From the NCBI GenBank assembly GCA_937891245.1, contig CALAGB010000046.1, positions 1 through 24,035 on the forward strand: a stretch of DNA of 24,035 bases, in the 5' to 3' direction. Below the pieces are notes generated by a model, which was not told the origin of the DNA, did not search any database, and was given only the letters and a program-made list of their open reading frames with translations. The DNA is from an uncultured Thermomicrobiales bacterium. GTDB lineage: Bacteria; Chloroflexota; Chloroflexia; Thermomicrobiales; Thermomicrobiaceae. Below are positions 8,567 through 15,929 of this stretch, one piece after another. Position 1 is the first letter of the stretch. Each line of letters begins with the position of its first letter. The translations under genes were made by a program, and so were the position numbers.

Positions 8567-8662
8567 CCGAAGCCCACTGAAGGGGATGGAGCTTCGGTGT
8601 GCGTTCCTTCTCAGTCCCGGAGGGACGTCGTCTATGAAGCCCTGGGTTTTGGACCCAGGGCG
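8567..8662. repeat. Multi-hairpin dispersed repeat, copy A
   Basis: Three potential hairpins in a row: CCGAAGC/GCTTCGG (8567-8573 with 8591-8597), GTCCC/GGGAC around 8615-8627, and CCCTGGGT/ACCCAGGG (8640-8647 with 8653-8660). It shares CCCACTGAAGGGG (8573-8585) and a 3' block (CGTCTATG, then a GGGTTTTG hairpin ending in CAGGGCGG) with copy B at 20062-20200. Both copies are intergenic. Confidence 0.65.
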
Positions 8663-8722
8663 GACGTGGAGCGAGGAGATGTTGATCGGCGCGCCGATCC
8701 TGTCCGCGTGAGCTGCGGAGGT

Positions 8723-8950
8723 TCAGTCCTTCTTGCCGAAGCCACCGAGCATGCCGCCGAGCTTTTCGCCGAGGCCGCCGGGGATCTTGTCGGCGTATTG
8801 GCCAAGGCCGGGCACCTGCTGGGCGAACGACTGGATCTGATCGTCCGAGAGGTTATTGCTCAGGAAATGGGTGAAGACGCCAATCGCCTTCTGCGCCTGC
8901 TCGTCCGATAATCCGGCTTTTTCCTTGAGCTGATTCAACAGTTCGTCCAT
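8723..8950 (-). CDS. Small helical protein of unknown function
   Basis: 75 aa. The first 50 residues are predicted helical and acidic (MDELLNQLKEKAGLSDEQ...), followed by a glycine-rich tail with PGGLGEKLGGMLGGFGKK. This layout resembles the common small bacterial proteins of the DUF2780/DUF937 kind, but I cannot assign a family firmly. The frame is open to 9040. The ATG at 8950 has a clear GGAGGG site, and the upstream extension looks unlike protein, so I chose the short form. It stands alone with intergenic space on both sides. No signal peptide or membrane helix is visible, so it is probably cytosolic. Confidence 0.75.
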   Translation of the reverse strand: MDELLNQLKEKAGLSDEQAQKAIGVFTHFLSNNLSDDQIQSFAQQVPGLGQYADKIPGGLGEKLGGMLGGFGKKD

Positions 8951-9064
8951 AACAATCCCTCCGTGGCGTAGCGAACATTCGATCACGAATGGAGGACGCG
9001 AATGCTCACGCTTTTTGTGCCTGTGGTTCGTAGCATACATGATACGGCCATGCCGGGGTTCGAA

Positions 9065-10324
9065 TCAGTCGCCTACCACGCCGTTTGTTACCAGTTCCAG
9101 CGCAGTATCGGCGAAGATCTGCGCACCTGCCACGATGTCCTTGAGGTCGGTCCACTCGGTACGGTGATGACTGATGCCGTTGTGGCTCGGCGCCAGGATC
9201 ATGCCGGCCGGACAGAGTTGGGCGATGTGCATCGCGTCGTGACCGGCGCCGGACATCATGCGCAGCCAGGGCGTGCCACGCGCTTCACAGCGCTGCTCGA
9301 AGGCGGCGATGACTCGCCGGTCGAGGAGCACCGGCTCCTCATCGGTCAGGATCTGGATTGACGTGCGCAGGTCGCGTCGCAAGGCGATCCGGTCAATCTC
9401 CGCACGCAACTGCGCGACAACGGAGGCTTTGGCTTCACCCGCGATCGACCGGATATCAACCAGCAGATCGACCCGACCCGGCACGACGTTGATCGCACCG
9501 GGGTCGACGCGCGCCGCCCCGACCGTGCCGACGACATTGCCCGCCTCCTGAGCCAGCCGTTCAACCGTCAGGATGATCTCGGACGCGCCGGTCAGCGCGT
9601 CGCGGCGCAGGCCCATCGGCGTCGCGCCCGAGTGATCGGCCTGCCCATCGACCCGCACCCGCAGGCGGGTCGGTGCGGCGATTCCTTCGACAACGCCGAT
9701 CTGCGCCTGCCGGTCTTCCAGCACGCGTCCCTGCTCGATATGCATCTCCAGATAGGCGAGAAAATCGCCCGGGCGGCGTCGCGCCTGTCCGACTCTGGTG
9801 GGATCGAGCCCGGCGCGTTGCAGAACGCGACGCAGGGTGAAGCCGCGCGAATCGGTGAGATCGAGAATCTCGTCCGGTTCCCAGGTTCCGGCCACGATGC
9901 CGCTGCCGAGCGTGCCTCGCCCGAAACGGCTCGATTCCTCGCTGGCGAAGGAGACGACCTCCAGCGGATAGCGCGGTGTGAGCCGGCTATCGCGAAAGCA
10001 CGCGACGACCTCGAGCGCGGCGGTGACGCCGATCGAGCCGTCGAAGCGGCCGCCGCCCGGCACGGCGTCGAGGTGTGAGCCGATCAGCAGCGGCGGCAGT
10101 CCTGGCTCGCGACCTTCCATGCGCCCAAAGACATTGCCGAAGCCGTCGATGCGCGTCGTCAGTCCGAGGTTGTGCATGACGTGCAGCAGAAGTTGCCGGA
10201 CGCGCAGATCGGTGCGCGAGAAGGCGAGCCGGTTCATACCGCCGTCGGCGCTATAGCCGATCCGGGCGAAATGGCGCAGATTCGTCTCGATGCGACGCGG
10301 CTTGACGGTCAGATTGTCGTTCAT
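9065..10324 (-). CDS. M20 family Zn-dependent amidohydrolase (hydantoinase/carbamoylase type)
   Basis: 419 aa, matching the N-carbamoyl-L-amino acid hydrolase / allantoate amidohydrolase / beta-ureidopropionase group. Dinuclear metal motifs are intact: GSHLDAVPGGGRFDG (82-96, His84 and Asp95), SEESSRFG (128-135, Glu129/130) and MHIEQG (His195). The dimerisation-domain signature GQADHSGATPM and the C-terminal SGAGHDAMHIA and GISHHRTEW motifs are also present. These enzymes hydrolyse N-carbamoyl or ureido groups. The gene starts 7 bp after the pyrR stop and has no promoter of its own in that gap, so it is almost certainly co-transcribed. That context favours a ureido compound from pyrimidine breakdown, but N-carbamoyl amino acids and allantoate remain possible. 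Confidence 0.92.
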   Translation of the reverse strand: MNDNLTVKPRRIETNLRHFARIGYSADGGMNRLAFSRTDLRVRQLLLHVMHNLGLTTRIDGFGNVFGRMEGREPGLPPLLIGSHLDAVPGGGRFDGSIGVTAALEVVACFRDSRLTPRYPLEVVSFASEESSRFGRGTLGSGIVAGTWEPDEILDLTDSRGFTLRRVLQRAGLDPTRVGQARRRPGDFLAYLEMHIEQGRVLEDRQAQIGVVEGIAAPTRLRVRVDGQADHSGATPMGLRRDALTGASEIILTVERLAQEAGNVVGTVGAARVDPGAINVVPGRVDLLVDIRSIAGEAKASVVAQLRAEIDRIALRRDLRTSIQILTDEEPVLLDRRVIAAFEQRCEARGTPWLRMMSGAGHDAMHIAQLCPAGMILAPSHNGISHHRTEWTDLKDIVAGAQIFADTALELVTNGVVGD

Positions 10325-10331
10325 CGGCGCG

Positions 10332-10895
10332 TCATGGTTCGGCGCGGCGCAGGATCACCGCGTCGACGCCGTCGCTTCCGGCGAGCAGTACCTGCACCTC
10401 GTCAGCCGGTTCGATGTCGAGCGTGCGGCCGACCAGATCAGCGGCGATTGGCAGTTCGCGCCCACCGCGATCGATCAGGACGGCGAGCACGACGCGGGCC
10501 GGTCGACCTAGATCGAGGATCTGACCGAGCGCCGCGCGAATGGTGCGGCCGGTGAAAAGCACATCATCGATTAAGATGACCGTGCGCCCATCGAGCTCGA
10601 ACGGGATATCGGTGTCGCCGACAATCGGATCCTGGCTCAGGCTATCGAAGTCGTCGCGATAGAGGGTAATGTCGAGCCTGCCGAGTGGCGGCAGCGGGCT
10701 CATCCTGCTGGCCAGACGCTCCTGTACGCGCGCGGCGAGCTGGTCGCCCCGTCGCTGAATACCGATCAGACACGGCTCCGGCGCCTCGCCGTACTGTTGG
10801 ACGATCTTGTCCGCCAGTTCGTCAAGAAGCCGACCGATCTGCTCGGCGTCGAGGACTTGCTGGTCGTTCTCCGGTCGTGCCGCCACTGTTCTCAC
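10332..10895 (-). CDS. pyrR: PyrR bifunctional pyrimidine regulator / uracil phosphoribosyltransferase
   Basis: 187 aa, the usual PyrR size. The PRPP-binding loop VILIDDVLFTGRTIRAAL (106-123) carries the Asp-Asp and TGRT typical of PyrR. The upstream RRGDQLA (48-54) and the LDITLYRDD segment (74-82) are also PyrR-specific. PyrR binds pyr mRNA with UMP to promote attenuation in Firmicutes and has weak UPRTase activity. The start is a GTG at 10895 with an AGGA site; a GTG three codons later (10886) is an alternative. Unusually, no pyr biosynthetic gene lies beside it; the following gene is an M20 amidohydrolase. A promoter at 10982-11009 gives a leader of about 80 nt. Confidence 0.95.
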   Translation of the reverse strand: MRTVAARPENDQQVLDAEQIGRLLDELADKIVQQYGEAPEPCLIGIQRRGDQLAARVQERLASRMSPLPPLGRLDITLYRDDFDSLSQDPIVGDTDIPFELDGRTVILIDDVLFTGRTIRAALGQILDLGRPARVVLAVLIDRGGRELPIAADLVGRTLDIEPADEVQVLLAGSDGVDAVILRRAEP

Positions 10896-10977
10896 CCTGG
10901 ATTCCTTGCCGTCGGGCGTGCGTTCGAGGCTGATTCTCCGCGTCCCCGCGCCATTTCCCCGTGCGGCGGGAACGTAG

Positions 10978-10994
10978 CCTTACTATACGTAAGG
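10978..10994. promoter_or_regulatory. Inverted repeat over the pyrR -10 box
   Basis: CCTTAC and GTAAGG form a perfect 6-bp dyad with a 5-base centre, covering the -10 element. It could be an operator for an unidentified regulator or a hairpin at the start of the transcript. Confidence 0.4.
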
Positions 10995-11009
10995 TTTGGT
11001 GGGTGTCAA
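10982..11009 (-). promoter_or_regulatory. Sigma70-like promoter of pyrR and the M20 gene
   Basis: A consensus TTGACA (11009-11004), a 16-base spacer and TATAGT (10987-10982) lie on the minus strand. An AT-rich run sits upstream of the -35. Transcription would start near 10975. Confidence 0.7.
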
Positions 11010-11043
11010 TGTATACATATAGCATGCGACGAAGACAGCGGAT

Positions 11044-11064
11044 TTCTCGCGCAGATACGCAGAG
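11044..11064. repeat. Short TCGCGCAGA-type dispersed repeat
   Basis: TTCTCGCGCAGATACGCAGAG resembles the outer arms of the palindromic element at 16452-16602 and the motif at 23920-23940. Here it sits alone just after the GMC oxidoreductase stop codon. Confidence 0.45.
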
Positions 11065-11076
11065 GCCCCGAGGTTT

Positions 11077-12804
11077 TCAAATGTTAAGAACTCTACGCTC
11101 TCTGCCGGGGTACCCGCGAGCGGGGCGCACGAGATGGTTCTTCGTACTCCGAATGTCAATGATGCGGTCGGCGAAGCGATCGGCGAGGGCGGCGATGGTG
11201 AGCGCCGGATTGGCGCCGACCGAGCCGGGCAGCACGGAGCCATCGGCGATGAAGAGGCCGGGATAGCCGTAGACCTCGCCATAGGCATCAACGACTCCTT
11301 CTCCGCGATGCCGGCCCATGGCGCAGCCGCCGAGCGGATGCACGGTGACCGCGCGGCCGAAGGTCTTGATCGGGTTCGGCTGAAAGTCGCCCTGCCAGAC
11401 ATGGGCGATTTCGGCCGCTGTCGCGCGCAGCTGGTCGAACGTCTCGCGTGAGTCGTTGATGTCGTAGTCGATATCAAGCCGTCCGTGCCGGAGCCGGATG
11501 ACGCCGTTAGCCCGGTCGCGTCCCATAGCCGCCAGCGGCAGGGAGGTGGCCGAATGCGTGCCGGAGTCGATAACCGCCGCCAGTTCGCGACCGAGGTTGC
11601 TCGCCGCAGTGCCGGAGAGCAGCATCCAGAGCCGCCGTCCGGCAAACGCGGCCAGCCGCCCAAGCGCGCGTGGTTGCGTCAGTTCCAACGCCCAGTCGAG
11701 GAAGAGCGGATAGCCGGCGTCCTCGATATAGCCGCCCGGCCCATCACCGCCGTCACGCTGATCGGGAAGACGGATCGCGCTGGTGATGACCGGCCCGCGT
11801 GACGGTTCCAGCAGGCGCGGCTGTGCTACGCCATCGGTGTTCTCCCGTGCATTAAAGACGAAGGTGAGCAGGTTGCCGTTGCCGGAGAAGCGTTGCCCGA
11901 GCATCGAGCTGAGCAGCGCAAAGCGTGAGCGATTGCGGAGCAGCAGTTCGGTCGTCCCGAGCGTGCCGGCCGCCAGAATGAGCTGATCCGCCTCGATCTC
12001 CCGGTTTGCTCCCGGCGATTCATCCGGCTGGTGTTGAATGTAGCGCACCCAATAGCCACCGTCCTCGCGTGGACCGATCTCGCGCACGTCGCAGAGCGTG
12101 TGGATTTCTGCGCCATATTGCTGGGCGTGAGTGAGGTAGTTCAGGTCGAGACTGTTCTTGCTGCCGAAGTTGCAGCCCAAATTGCATTCGCCGCAAAGCC
12201 GGCAGGTGAAGCGCGGTGTGCCGTGCAGGTTTGACCACCCAACGATCGGCGCGCCAACCTTCGGCTCATCGCCCTCGTTGGCAAAGGTGACGGCCAGCGT
12301 GAGCGGCTGCCACTCGAGCCCGAGTTGCTCGGCGGCCTGTCGCATCTGCCGGGTCTTCCGTACATCATACGGAAAGCGCTGGGCGCCGAGCATCCGTTCC
12401 ACGCGGTCGTAATGTGGGTCCAGCTCGGCGCGTGTCACCGGCCACGGCGTATAACCACCCTGCGCATCCTCCTCAACGAACCACCGCTCATCCTTGCGCA
12501 GCAGGGTATTGGCATCGATCAGCGAGCCGCCGCCGAGTCCGCTGCTCAGCAAGCACCAGAGCTTGCGCCGGAAGGCCCGTACATCGAATAGACCAAACAG
12601 CCCGCCGTCCGGCTGCCAGACGTTCCGCCCCATCTCATAGGGCGTCCGCGGGAAGCTGCCGGGCGGGTACGCCTGGCCGCGTTCGAGCAGGCAGACCGAC
12701 AGCCCCGCCTCGGCCAGCCGGTAGGCGCTCACCGCGCCACCAAATCCCGAACCAACCACCACCGCGTCGAAATGCTCCACGTGCATGGACTGCGCTGCTG
12801 CCAT
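11077..12804 (-). CDS. GMC family FAD-dependent oxidoreductase, ChoD/cholesterol-oxidase-like
   Basis: 575 aa. An N-terminal FAD-binding GSGFGGAVSAYRLAEAG (18-34) is followed by LGGGSLIDANTLL. The C-terminal GMC motifs are HPLGGCAMG, with the catalytic His, and GANPALTIAALADR, with the Asn. Residues 201-211 carry Cys201, Cys204, Cys207 and Cys211 in a CxxCxxCxxxC arrangement, followed by GSKNSLDLNYL. Related ChoD-type GMC proteins have a similar cysteine-rich segment. The spacing would suit a 4Fe-4S cluster, but that is unproven. The enzyme should oxidise an alcohol or sterol-like substrate. The start at 12804 has an AAAGGGA site, 23 bp after a four-helix membrane protein gene. About 20 residues at the C-terminus extend past the family's usual end. 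Confidence 0.9.
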   Translation of the reverse strand: MAAAQSMHVEHFDAVVVGSGFGGAVSAYRLAEAGLSVCLLERGQAYPPGSFPRTPYEMGRNVWQPDGGLFGLFDVRAFRRKLWCLLSSGLGGGSLIDANTLLRKDERWFVEEDAQGGYTPWPVTRAELDPHYDRVERMLGAQRFPYDVRKTRQMRQAAEQLGLEWQPLTLAVTFANEGDEPKVGAPIVGWSNLHGTPRFTCRLCGECNLGCNFGSKNSLDLNYLTHAQQYGAEIHTLCDVREIGPREDGGYWVRYIQHQPDESPGANREIEADQLILAAGTLGTTELLLRNRSRFALLSSMLGQRFSGNGNLLTFVFNARENTDGVAQPRLLEPSRGPVITSAIRLPDQRDGGDGPGGYIEDAGYPLFLDWALELTQPRALGRLAAFAGRRLWMLLSGTAASNLGRELAAVIDSGTHSATSLPLAAMGRDRANGVIRLRHGRLDIDYDINDSRETFDQLRATAAEIAHVWQGDFQPNPIKTFGRAVTVHPLGGCAMGRHRGEGVVDAYGEVYGYPGLFIADGSVLPGSVGANPALTIAALADRFADRIIDIRSTKNHLVRPARGYPGRERRVLNI

Positions 12805-12827
12805 CGTTGATCCCTTTGTCAGTCACG

Positions 12828-13268
12828 CTACGCAGCGCCATGCTCAATTGGATGTGTGTCACGTCGGCCACGACGAAGCATGGCGTACGAGCCGAGCAGT
12901 CCGAGAACGAGCATGACGCGGTGAAAGACGTTGTTGACCGGATCGTCGCCTCCGCCACCGCCCCGGGCGACCGCGATGATGCCGAGGATAAAGCCGCCGA
13001 GCGTGAAGAGTTGGCCGCCGAGCGCCCGCAGCCAGGCGCGTGGATGCCGAGCAATCAGCGCCACCGCGCCGATGGTGAGCGCGATGCCGCACAGCGTCTC
13101 GACAATGGCGGCCGGGATGTTCAGCGGCTCCTGCAGGGTCGCGAAGCCGAGCGGAATGTGCGGGTTGAGATGGGCGAAGGCGAAGAAAACACAGGCGATC
13201 GCCTCCGCGATGAGGAAAGTGCCAAACAATCGTGCGATGCGTTCGTCGTTGCGGTTGAAGATCGCCAT
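12828..13268 (-). CDS. Four-helix membrane protein of unknown function
   Basis: 146 aa with four predicted transmembrane helices: about residues 13-33, 50-72, 83-103 and 116-132. A Gly-rich acidic loop (GGGGGDDPVNN) lies between the last two. I do not recognise a named family; it looks like a DUF-type integral membrane protein. The frame opens at 13283, but the ATG at 13268 has an AAAGGAG site at good spacing, so it is preferred. It is the first gene of a unit with the GMC oxidoreductase (23-bp gap) and could be its membrane partner, though nothing in the sequence shows an electron-carrier site (no haem-binding motif). Confidence 0.75.
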   Translation of the reverse strand: MAIFNRNDERIARLFGTFLIAEAIACVFFAFAHLNPHIPLGFATLQEPLNIPAAIVETLCGIALTIGAVALIARHPRAWLRALGGQLFTLGGFILGIIAVARGGGGGDDPVNNVFHRVMLVLGLLGSYAMLRRGRRDTHPIEHGAA

Positions 13269-13281
13269 CTGCACTCCTTTC

Positions 13282-13309
13282 ATTCGCGATCGTCGAGCGG
13301 ATCGCGAAT
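13282..13309. promoter_or_regulatory. Perfect 10-bp inverted repeat next to a ribosome binding site
   Basis: ATTCGCGATC (13282-13291) and GATCGCGAAT (13300-13309) are exact reverse complements separated by 8 bases. The dyad ends immediately upstream of the AAAGGAG site of the four-helix membrane protein gene. As RNA it would form a stable hairpin beside the ribosome binding site; as DNA it could be an operator. Confidence 0.5.
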
Positions 13310-13420
13310 CGATCCTGCTCCTACTCTAGCGACGAATGATCACGGAGTTGTTCGGCGAAATGTCACGAAAGGATCAAGGAACGCTCGCGGCGCATGGCTG
13401 GGAATGCATGTGCGCCCGTG

Positions 13421-13927
13421 CTATTTCTTGAAATACGGCCGGATGAGCGCCAGCCCGAGGCCGAGCGCGAGCGCATCTTCGCTGACGGCCCAGACGAAGT
13501 CGGGGAAGCCGGTAACGTTCACCAAGGTGTGCCGTGCAGAGTAGCCGGCGTAGGAGCCGGCGACGGCGCCCGCGATGCCGATCAACGCACCGAGTGCGGT
13601 TGATTGCCGCGCCTCACGGGCGACGATCGCTCCGGCGATTCCGCCCACGAGCAGACGGCCGTAGATCGACGGTCTGGAAATCCGGCTCGGCGTAAACGGC
13701 AGCTTATCGCCGATCATCTCGCCGTTGCTTGCCAGTGCCAGGACCGCCAGCGTGCCGCGCGAACGCAGGAGCGAGAGCGGTCCGTCCGCTGTTCGGGCGA
13801 AGCGTCCGCCGTTGGCGGCCACCGCCAGCAGCGTCAGTGGGAGTTGTGAGCGGAGACCGGCGACGAAGCCGAGCGTGCCACTGGTTAGTTGTGTCCTGCG
13901 TGCGGATGGTCGTTTCGCTCGCCACAT
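13421..13927 (-). CDS. DUF4126-like integral membrane protein
   Basis: 168 aa from this start. It has several hydrophobic segments (near SGTLGFVAGLRSQLPLTLLAV, LLVGGIAGAIVA, ALIGIAGAVAGSYAGY and the C-terminal EDALALGLGLALI), a pattern with an early GLRS that fits DUF4126-type proteins of unknown function. An ATG at 13942, 4 bp after the ABC exporter stop, gives 5 more residues. The ATG at 13927 is preceded by GGGAG at 8-base spacing and is the better ribosome site. It is the third gene of the MarR-ABC exporter unit and probably co-transcribed, but a role in export is not evident. Confidence 0.75.
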   Translation of the reverse strand: MWRAKRPSARRTQLTSGTLGFVAGLRSQLPLTLLAVAANGGRFARTADGPLSLLRSRGTLAVLALASNGEMIGDKLPFTPSRISRPSIYGRLLVGGIAGAIVAREARQSTALGALIGIAGAVAGSYAGYSARHTLVNVTGFPDFVWAVSEDALALGLGLALIRPYFKK

Positions 13928-13946
13928 GCCATGCTCTCCCATCGTC

Positions 13947-15896
13947 TCAAGCCTGTCGTTCGTCGTTCACCCCGTCATGGTACGACATGGCGACATCCGC
14001 CTTCGTGTCGCGCCCATCGATATCCGGTGCGAACTGCGCATAATACAGCTCTTCGTACAGTCCCGAGTGTTGCAGCAACTCCTGATGCGTGCCGCGTTCG
14101 ACGATCCGGCCGTCCTGCACGACGAGAATCAGGTCGGCGCGCTGGATCGTCGAAAGGCGGTGAGCGATGGCGAGCACGGTGCGGCCCTGAATCAGCCGCT
14201 CCAGCGCCAGTTGAATGCGGCGTTCGGCCTGCGAATCGAGCGAACTCGTCGCCTCGTCGAGGAGCAGATACGGTGACTGACGCAGGAGCGCCCGTGCGAT
14301 CGCGACGCGCTGCTTTTCGCCGCCCGAGAGCCGGAAGCCGCGCTCACCGACGACCGTTTCGAGGCCATCGGGCAGCCGCGTGACCAGATCGTGCAATTGC
14401 GCTGCCTCGACCACCGCCTCGATCTCGGCCTCGCGTGCCTCCGGCGCGCCATAGGCGATGTTCTCGCGCAGCGTCGCGTGAAAAAGGAAGACATCCTGCG
14501 TCACGACTGCCAGCCGCTCGCGCAGTTCATGGCGTTCGACCTCAGCCAGCGGCACGCCATCGAGCAAAACGCGCCCATTCATTGGGTCATAGAAGCGCGC
14601 CGCCAGCGACAGGATCGTCGATTTACCGGCGCCGCTCGGCCCAACCAGTGCCACCAGCCGTCCGGGCGCTGCGGTGAAGGAGATGTCGTGCAGCACTTCG
14701 GCGCCCAGATTCTCGCGCCCCACGCCGCTCGGATAGCGGAAATCGACCTGCTCGAACTGAATGCCGCTGGTCGGAACCGTCGGGAGCGGCGTTGGTCGAA
14801 CCGCTGCAGGCACGGTCGGTGGGATGTCGAGCATCTGAAAAACGCGGTCGAACATCGCCAGCCCGCCGAGGAGCGAGGCGTTCGCTCCGGCCAGCGATGA
14901 GGCGGGCGAATAGAGCTGTGCCATGTAGGTGGCAAAAGCGACGATCGTGCCGAGCTGGATCTGGCCGTGGATCACCAGGTAGGCGCCGTAGGTGTAGAGC
15001 AGCGCTGGGCCGAGCGCGGCCAGCACCTGCACGATGACGATCAGCCATTGGCCTTCGAGAATCTGCGCCACCTGTGCTTTGCGCGCGTTATCGTTGACCT
15101 CGGCAAAGCGGGCCGACTCGCGATCTTCCGTGCCGAAGCTCTTGACGACGATCGCACCGGAGAGGCTGAGCGTTTCGCTGAGCACGTTCGTCAGATCCCC
15201 GAGCGCCTCCTGCGCGATCTCGACCGCGGCGTAGCGGCGGCGGCCGAAGTGCAGCACCGGAAAGGCGAAGGCGGGCAGCGCCAGCGCGGCGGCCAGCGTC
15301 AATTGCCAACTGATCAACGCCATCACCACCAGCGTGCCGATGACCGTGACAAGATTGGCGAGCGTGCCGAAAAAGGTCTGGGTCAGCACCGCCTGAAGAT
15401 TCCCGGCATCGTTGAGAAAGCGCGTCTGGATCTCGCCGGCCGGCGTCCAGGTGAAGAAATCGAGTCCGAGCGACTGCGTGTGGTCATAAAGCTTGCGTCG
15501 CAGATCGGCGATGATTCCCTGCGCGACGACCGAGGCGAGATAATTCTGTCCGAGCGTCAGTACCGCGCCGCTCAGCGGCACGAGCAGCAGCCCGGCGCCG
15601 AGCACGAGCGCCAGATCGAAATCGCCGCGCGGAATGGCGACATCGATCATCTGGCGAATGAGGAGCGGCGGAATGATGCCGATGGCGACCCCGGCCAGCA
15701 TCAGCGCCGAGCCGATCGCGAACGGCCCGCGATAGACGCGCACATATTGCCAGACACGGCCGAACGTTTCGCGGGTGCTGCGCGCCTGACCCGTTTTGAG
15801 ATAGCGCAGCGCGCGCTGCTGCTGCATGATGCTGCCGAGGCCGGGCATGCCGTGCATGCCGCCGCCACCGCCACCGCCGCCTCTACCGACGGACAT
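13947..15896 (-). CDS. ABC exporter, fused membrane and ATPase domains (MDR type)
   Basis: 649-aa half-transporter, expected to dimerise in the inner membrane. The N-terminus has a run of eight glycines then MHGMPG, followed by a six-helix exporter domain (about 55-350). The ATPase domain (about 390-625) has Walker A GPSGAGKST, signature LSGGEKQR, Walker B YLLLDEATSSLD and the IAHRLST switch His. All catalytic residues are intact. A GAAGAGAGA site precedes the ATG at 15896. It begins 33 bp after a MarR regulator, a common arrangement for inducible drug or lipid exporters. The substrate is not predictable. The glycine-rich leader is often seen in exporters from Actinobacteria and Chloroflexota and has no known role. 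Confidence 0.95.
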   Translation of the reverse strand: MSVGRGGGGGGGGMHGMPGLGSIMQQQRALRYLKTGQARSTRETFGRVWQYVRVYRGPFAIGSALMLAGVAIGIIPPLLIRQMIDVAIPRGDFDLALVLGAGLLLVPLSGAVLTLGQNYLASVVAQGIIADLRRKLYDHTQSLGLDFFTWTPAGEIQTRFLNDAGNLQAVLTQTFFGTLANLVTVIGTLVVMALISWQLTLAAALALPAFAFPVLHFGRRRYAAVEIAQEALGDLTNVLSETLSLSGAIVVKSFGTEDRESARFAEVNDNARKAQVAQILEGQWLIVIVQVLAALGPALLYTYGAYLVIHGQIQLGTIVAFATYMAQLYSPASSLAGANASLLGGLAMFDRVFQMLDIPPTVPAAVRPTPLPTVPTSGIQFEQVDFRYPSGVGRENLGAEVLHDISFTAAPGRLVALVGPSGAGKSTILSLAARFYDPMNGRVLLDGVPLAEVERHELRERLAVVTQDVFLFHATLRENIAYGAPEAREAEIEAVVEAAQLHDLVTRLPDGLETVVGERGFRLSGGEKQRVAIARALLRQSPYLLLDEATSSLDSQAERRIQLALERLIQGRTVLAIAHRLSTIQRADLILVVQDGRIVERGTHQELLQHSGLYEELYYAQFAPDIDGRDTKADVAMSYHDGVNDERQA

Positions 15897-15929
15897 CGTT
15901 TGATTCTCTCTTCATCATGTGTGTTCCGA

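Larger units (their letters stand above)
8298..8722. other. Gene-free stretch between CapA-like and small helical protein genes
   Basis: 425 bp without a credible gene. It holds the 5' region of the CapA-like gene, with a 12-bp palindrome at 8339-8350, about 150 bp of unremarkable sequence (8410-8560), and a multi-hairpin repeat (8567-8662). The plus-strand open frame from 8561 runs antisense through the neighbouring gene and shows no protein features. Confidence 0.6.

Noticed and set aside
8561..8911. 116-aa plus-strand open frame beginning in the repeat
   Set aside because: Its start is in repeat copy A and the rest is antisense to the small helical protein gene.
9050..9070. GGGGTTCGAATC resembling a tRNA T-arm
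   Set aside because: The following bases do not complete a T-stem, and no anticodon arm, acceptor stem or D-arm is found nearby on either strand.
12414..13544. 376-aa plus-strand open frame
   Set aside because: It crosses the GMC gene, the four-helix membrane gene and an intergenic region in antisense, with Arg/Ala/Pro-rich sequence unlike a protein.
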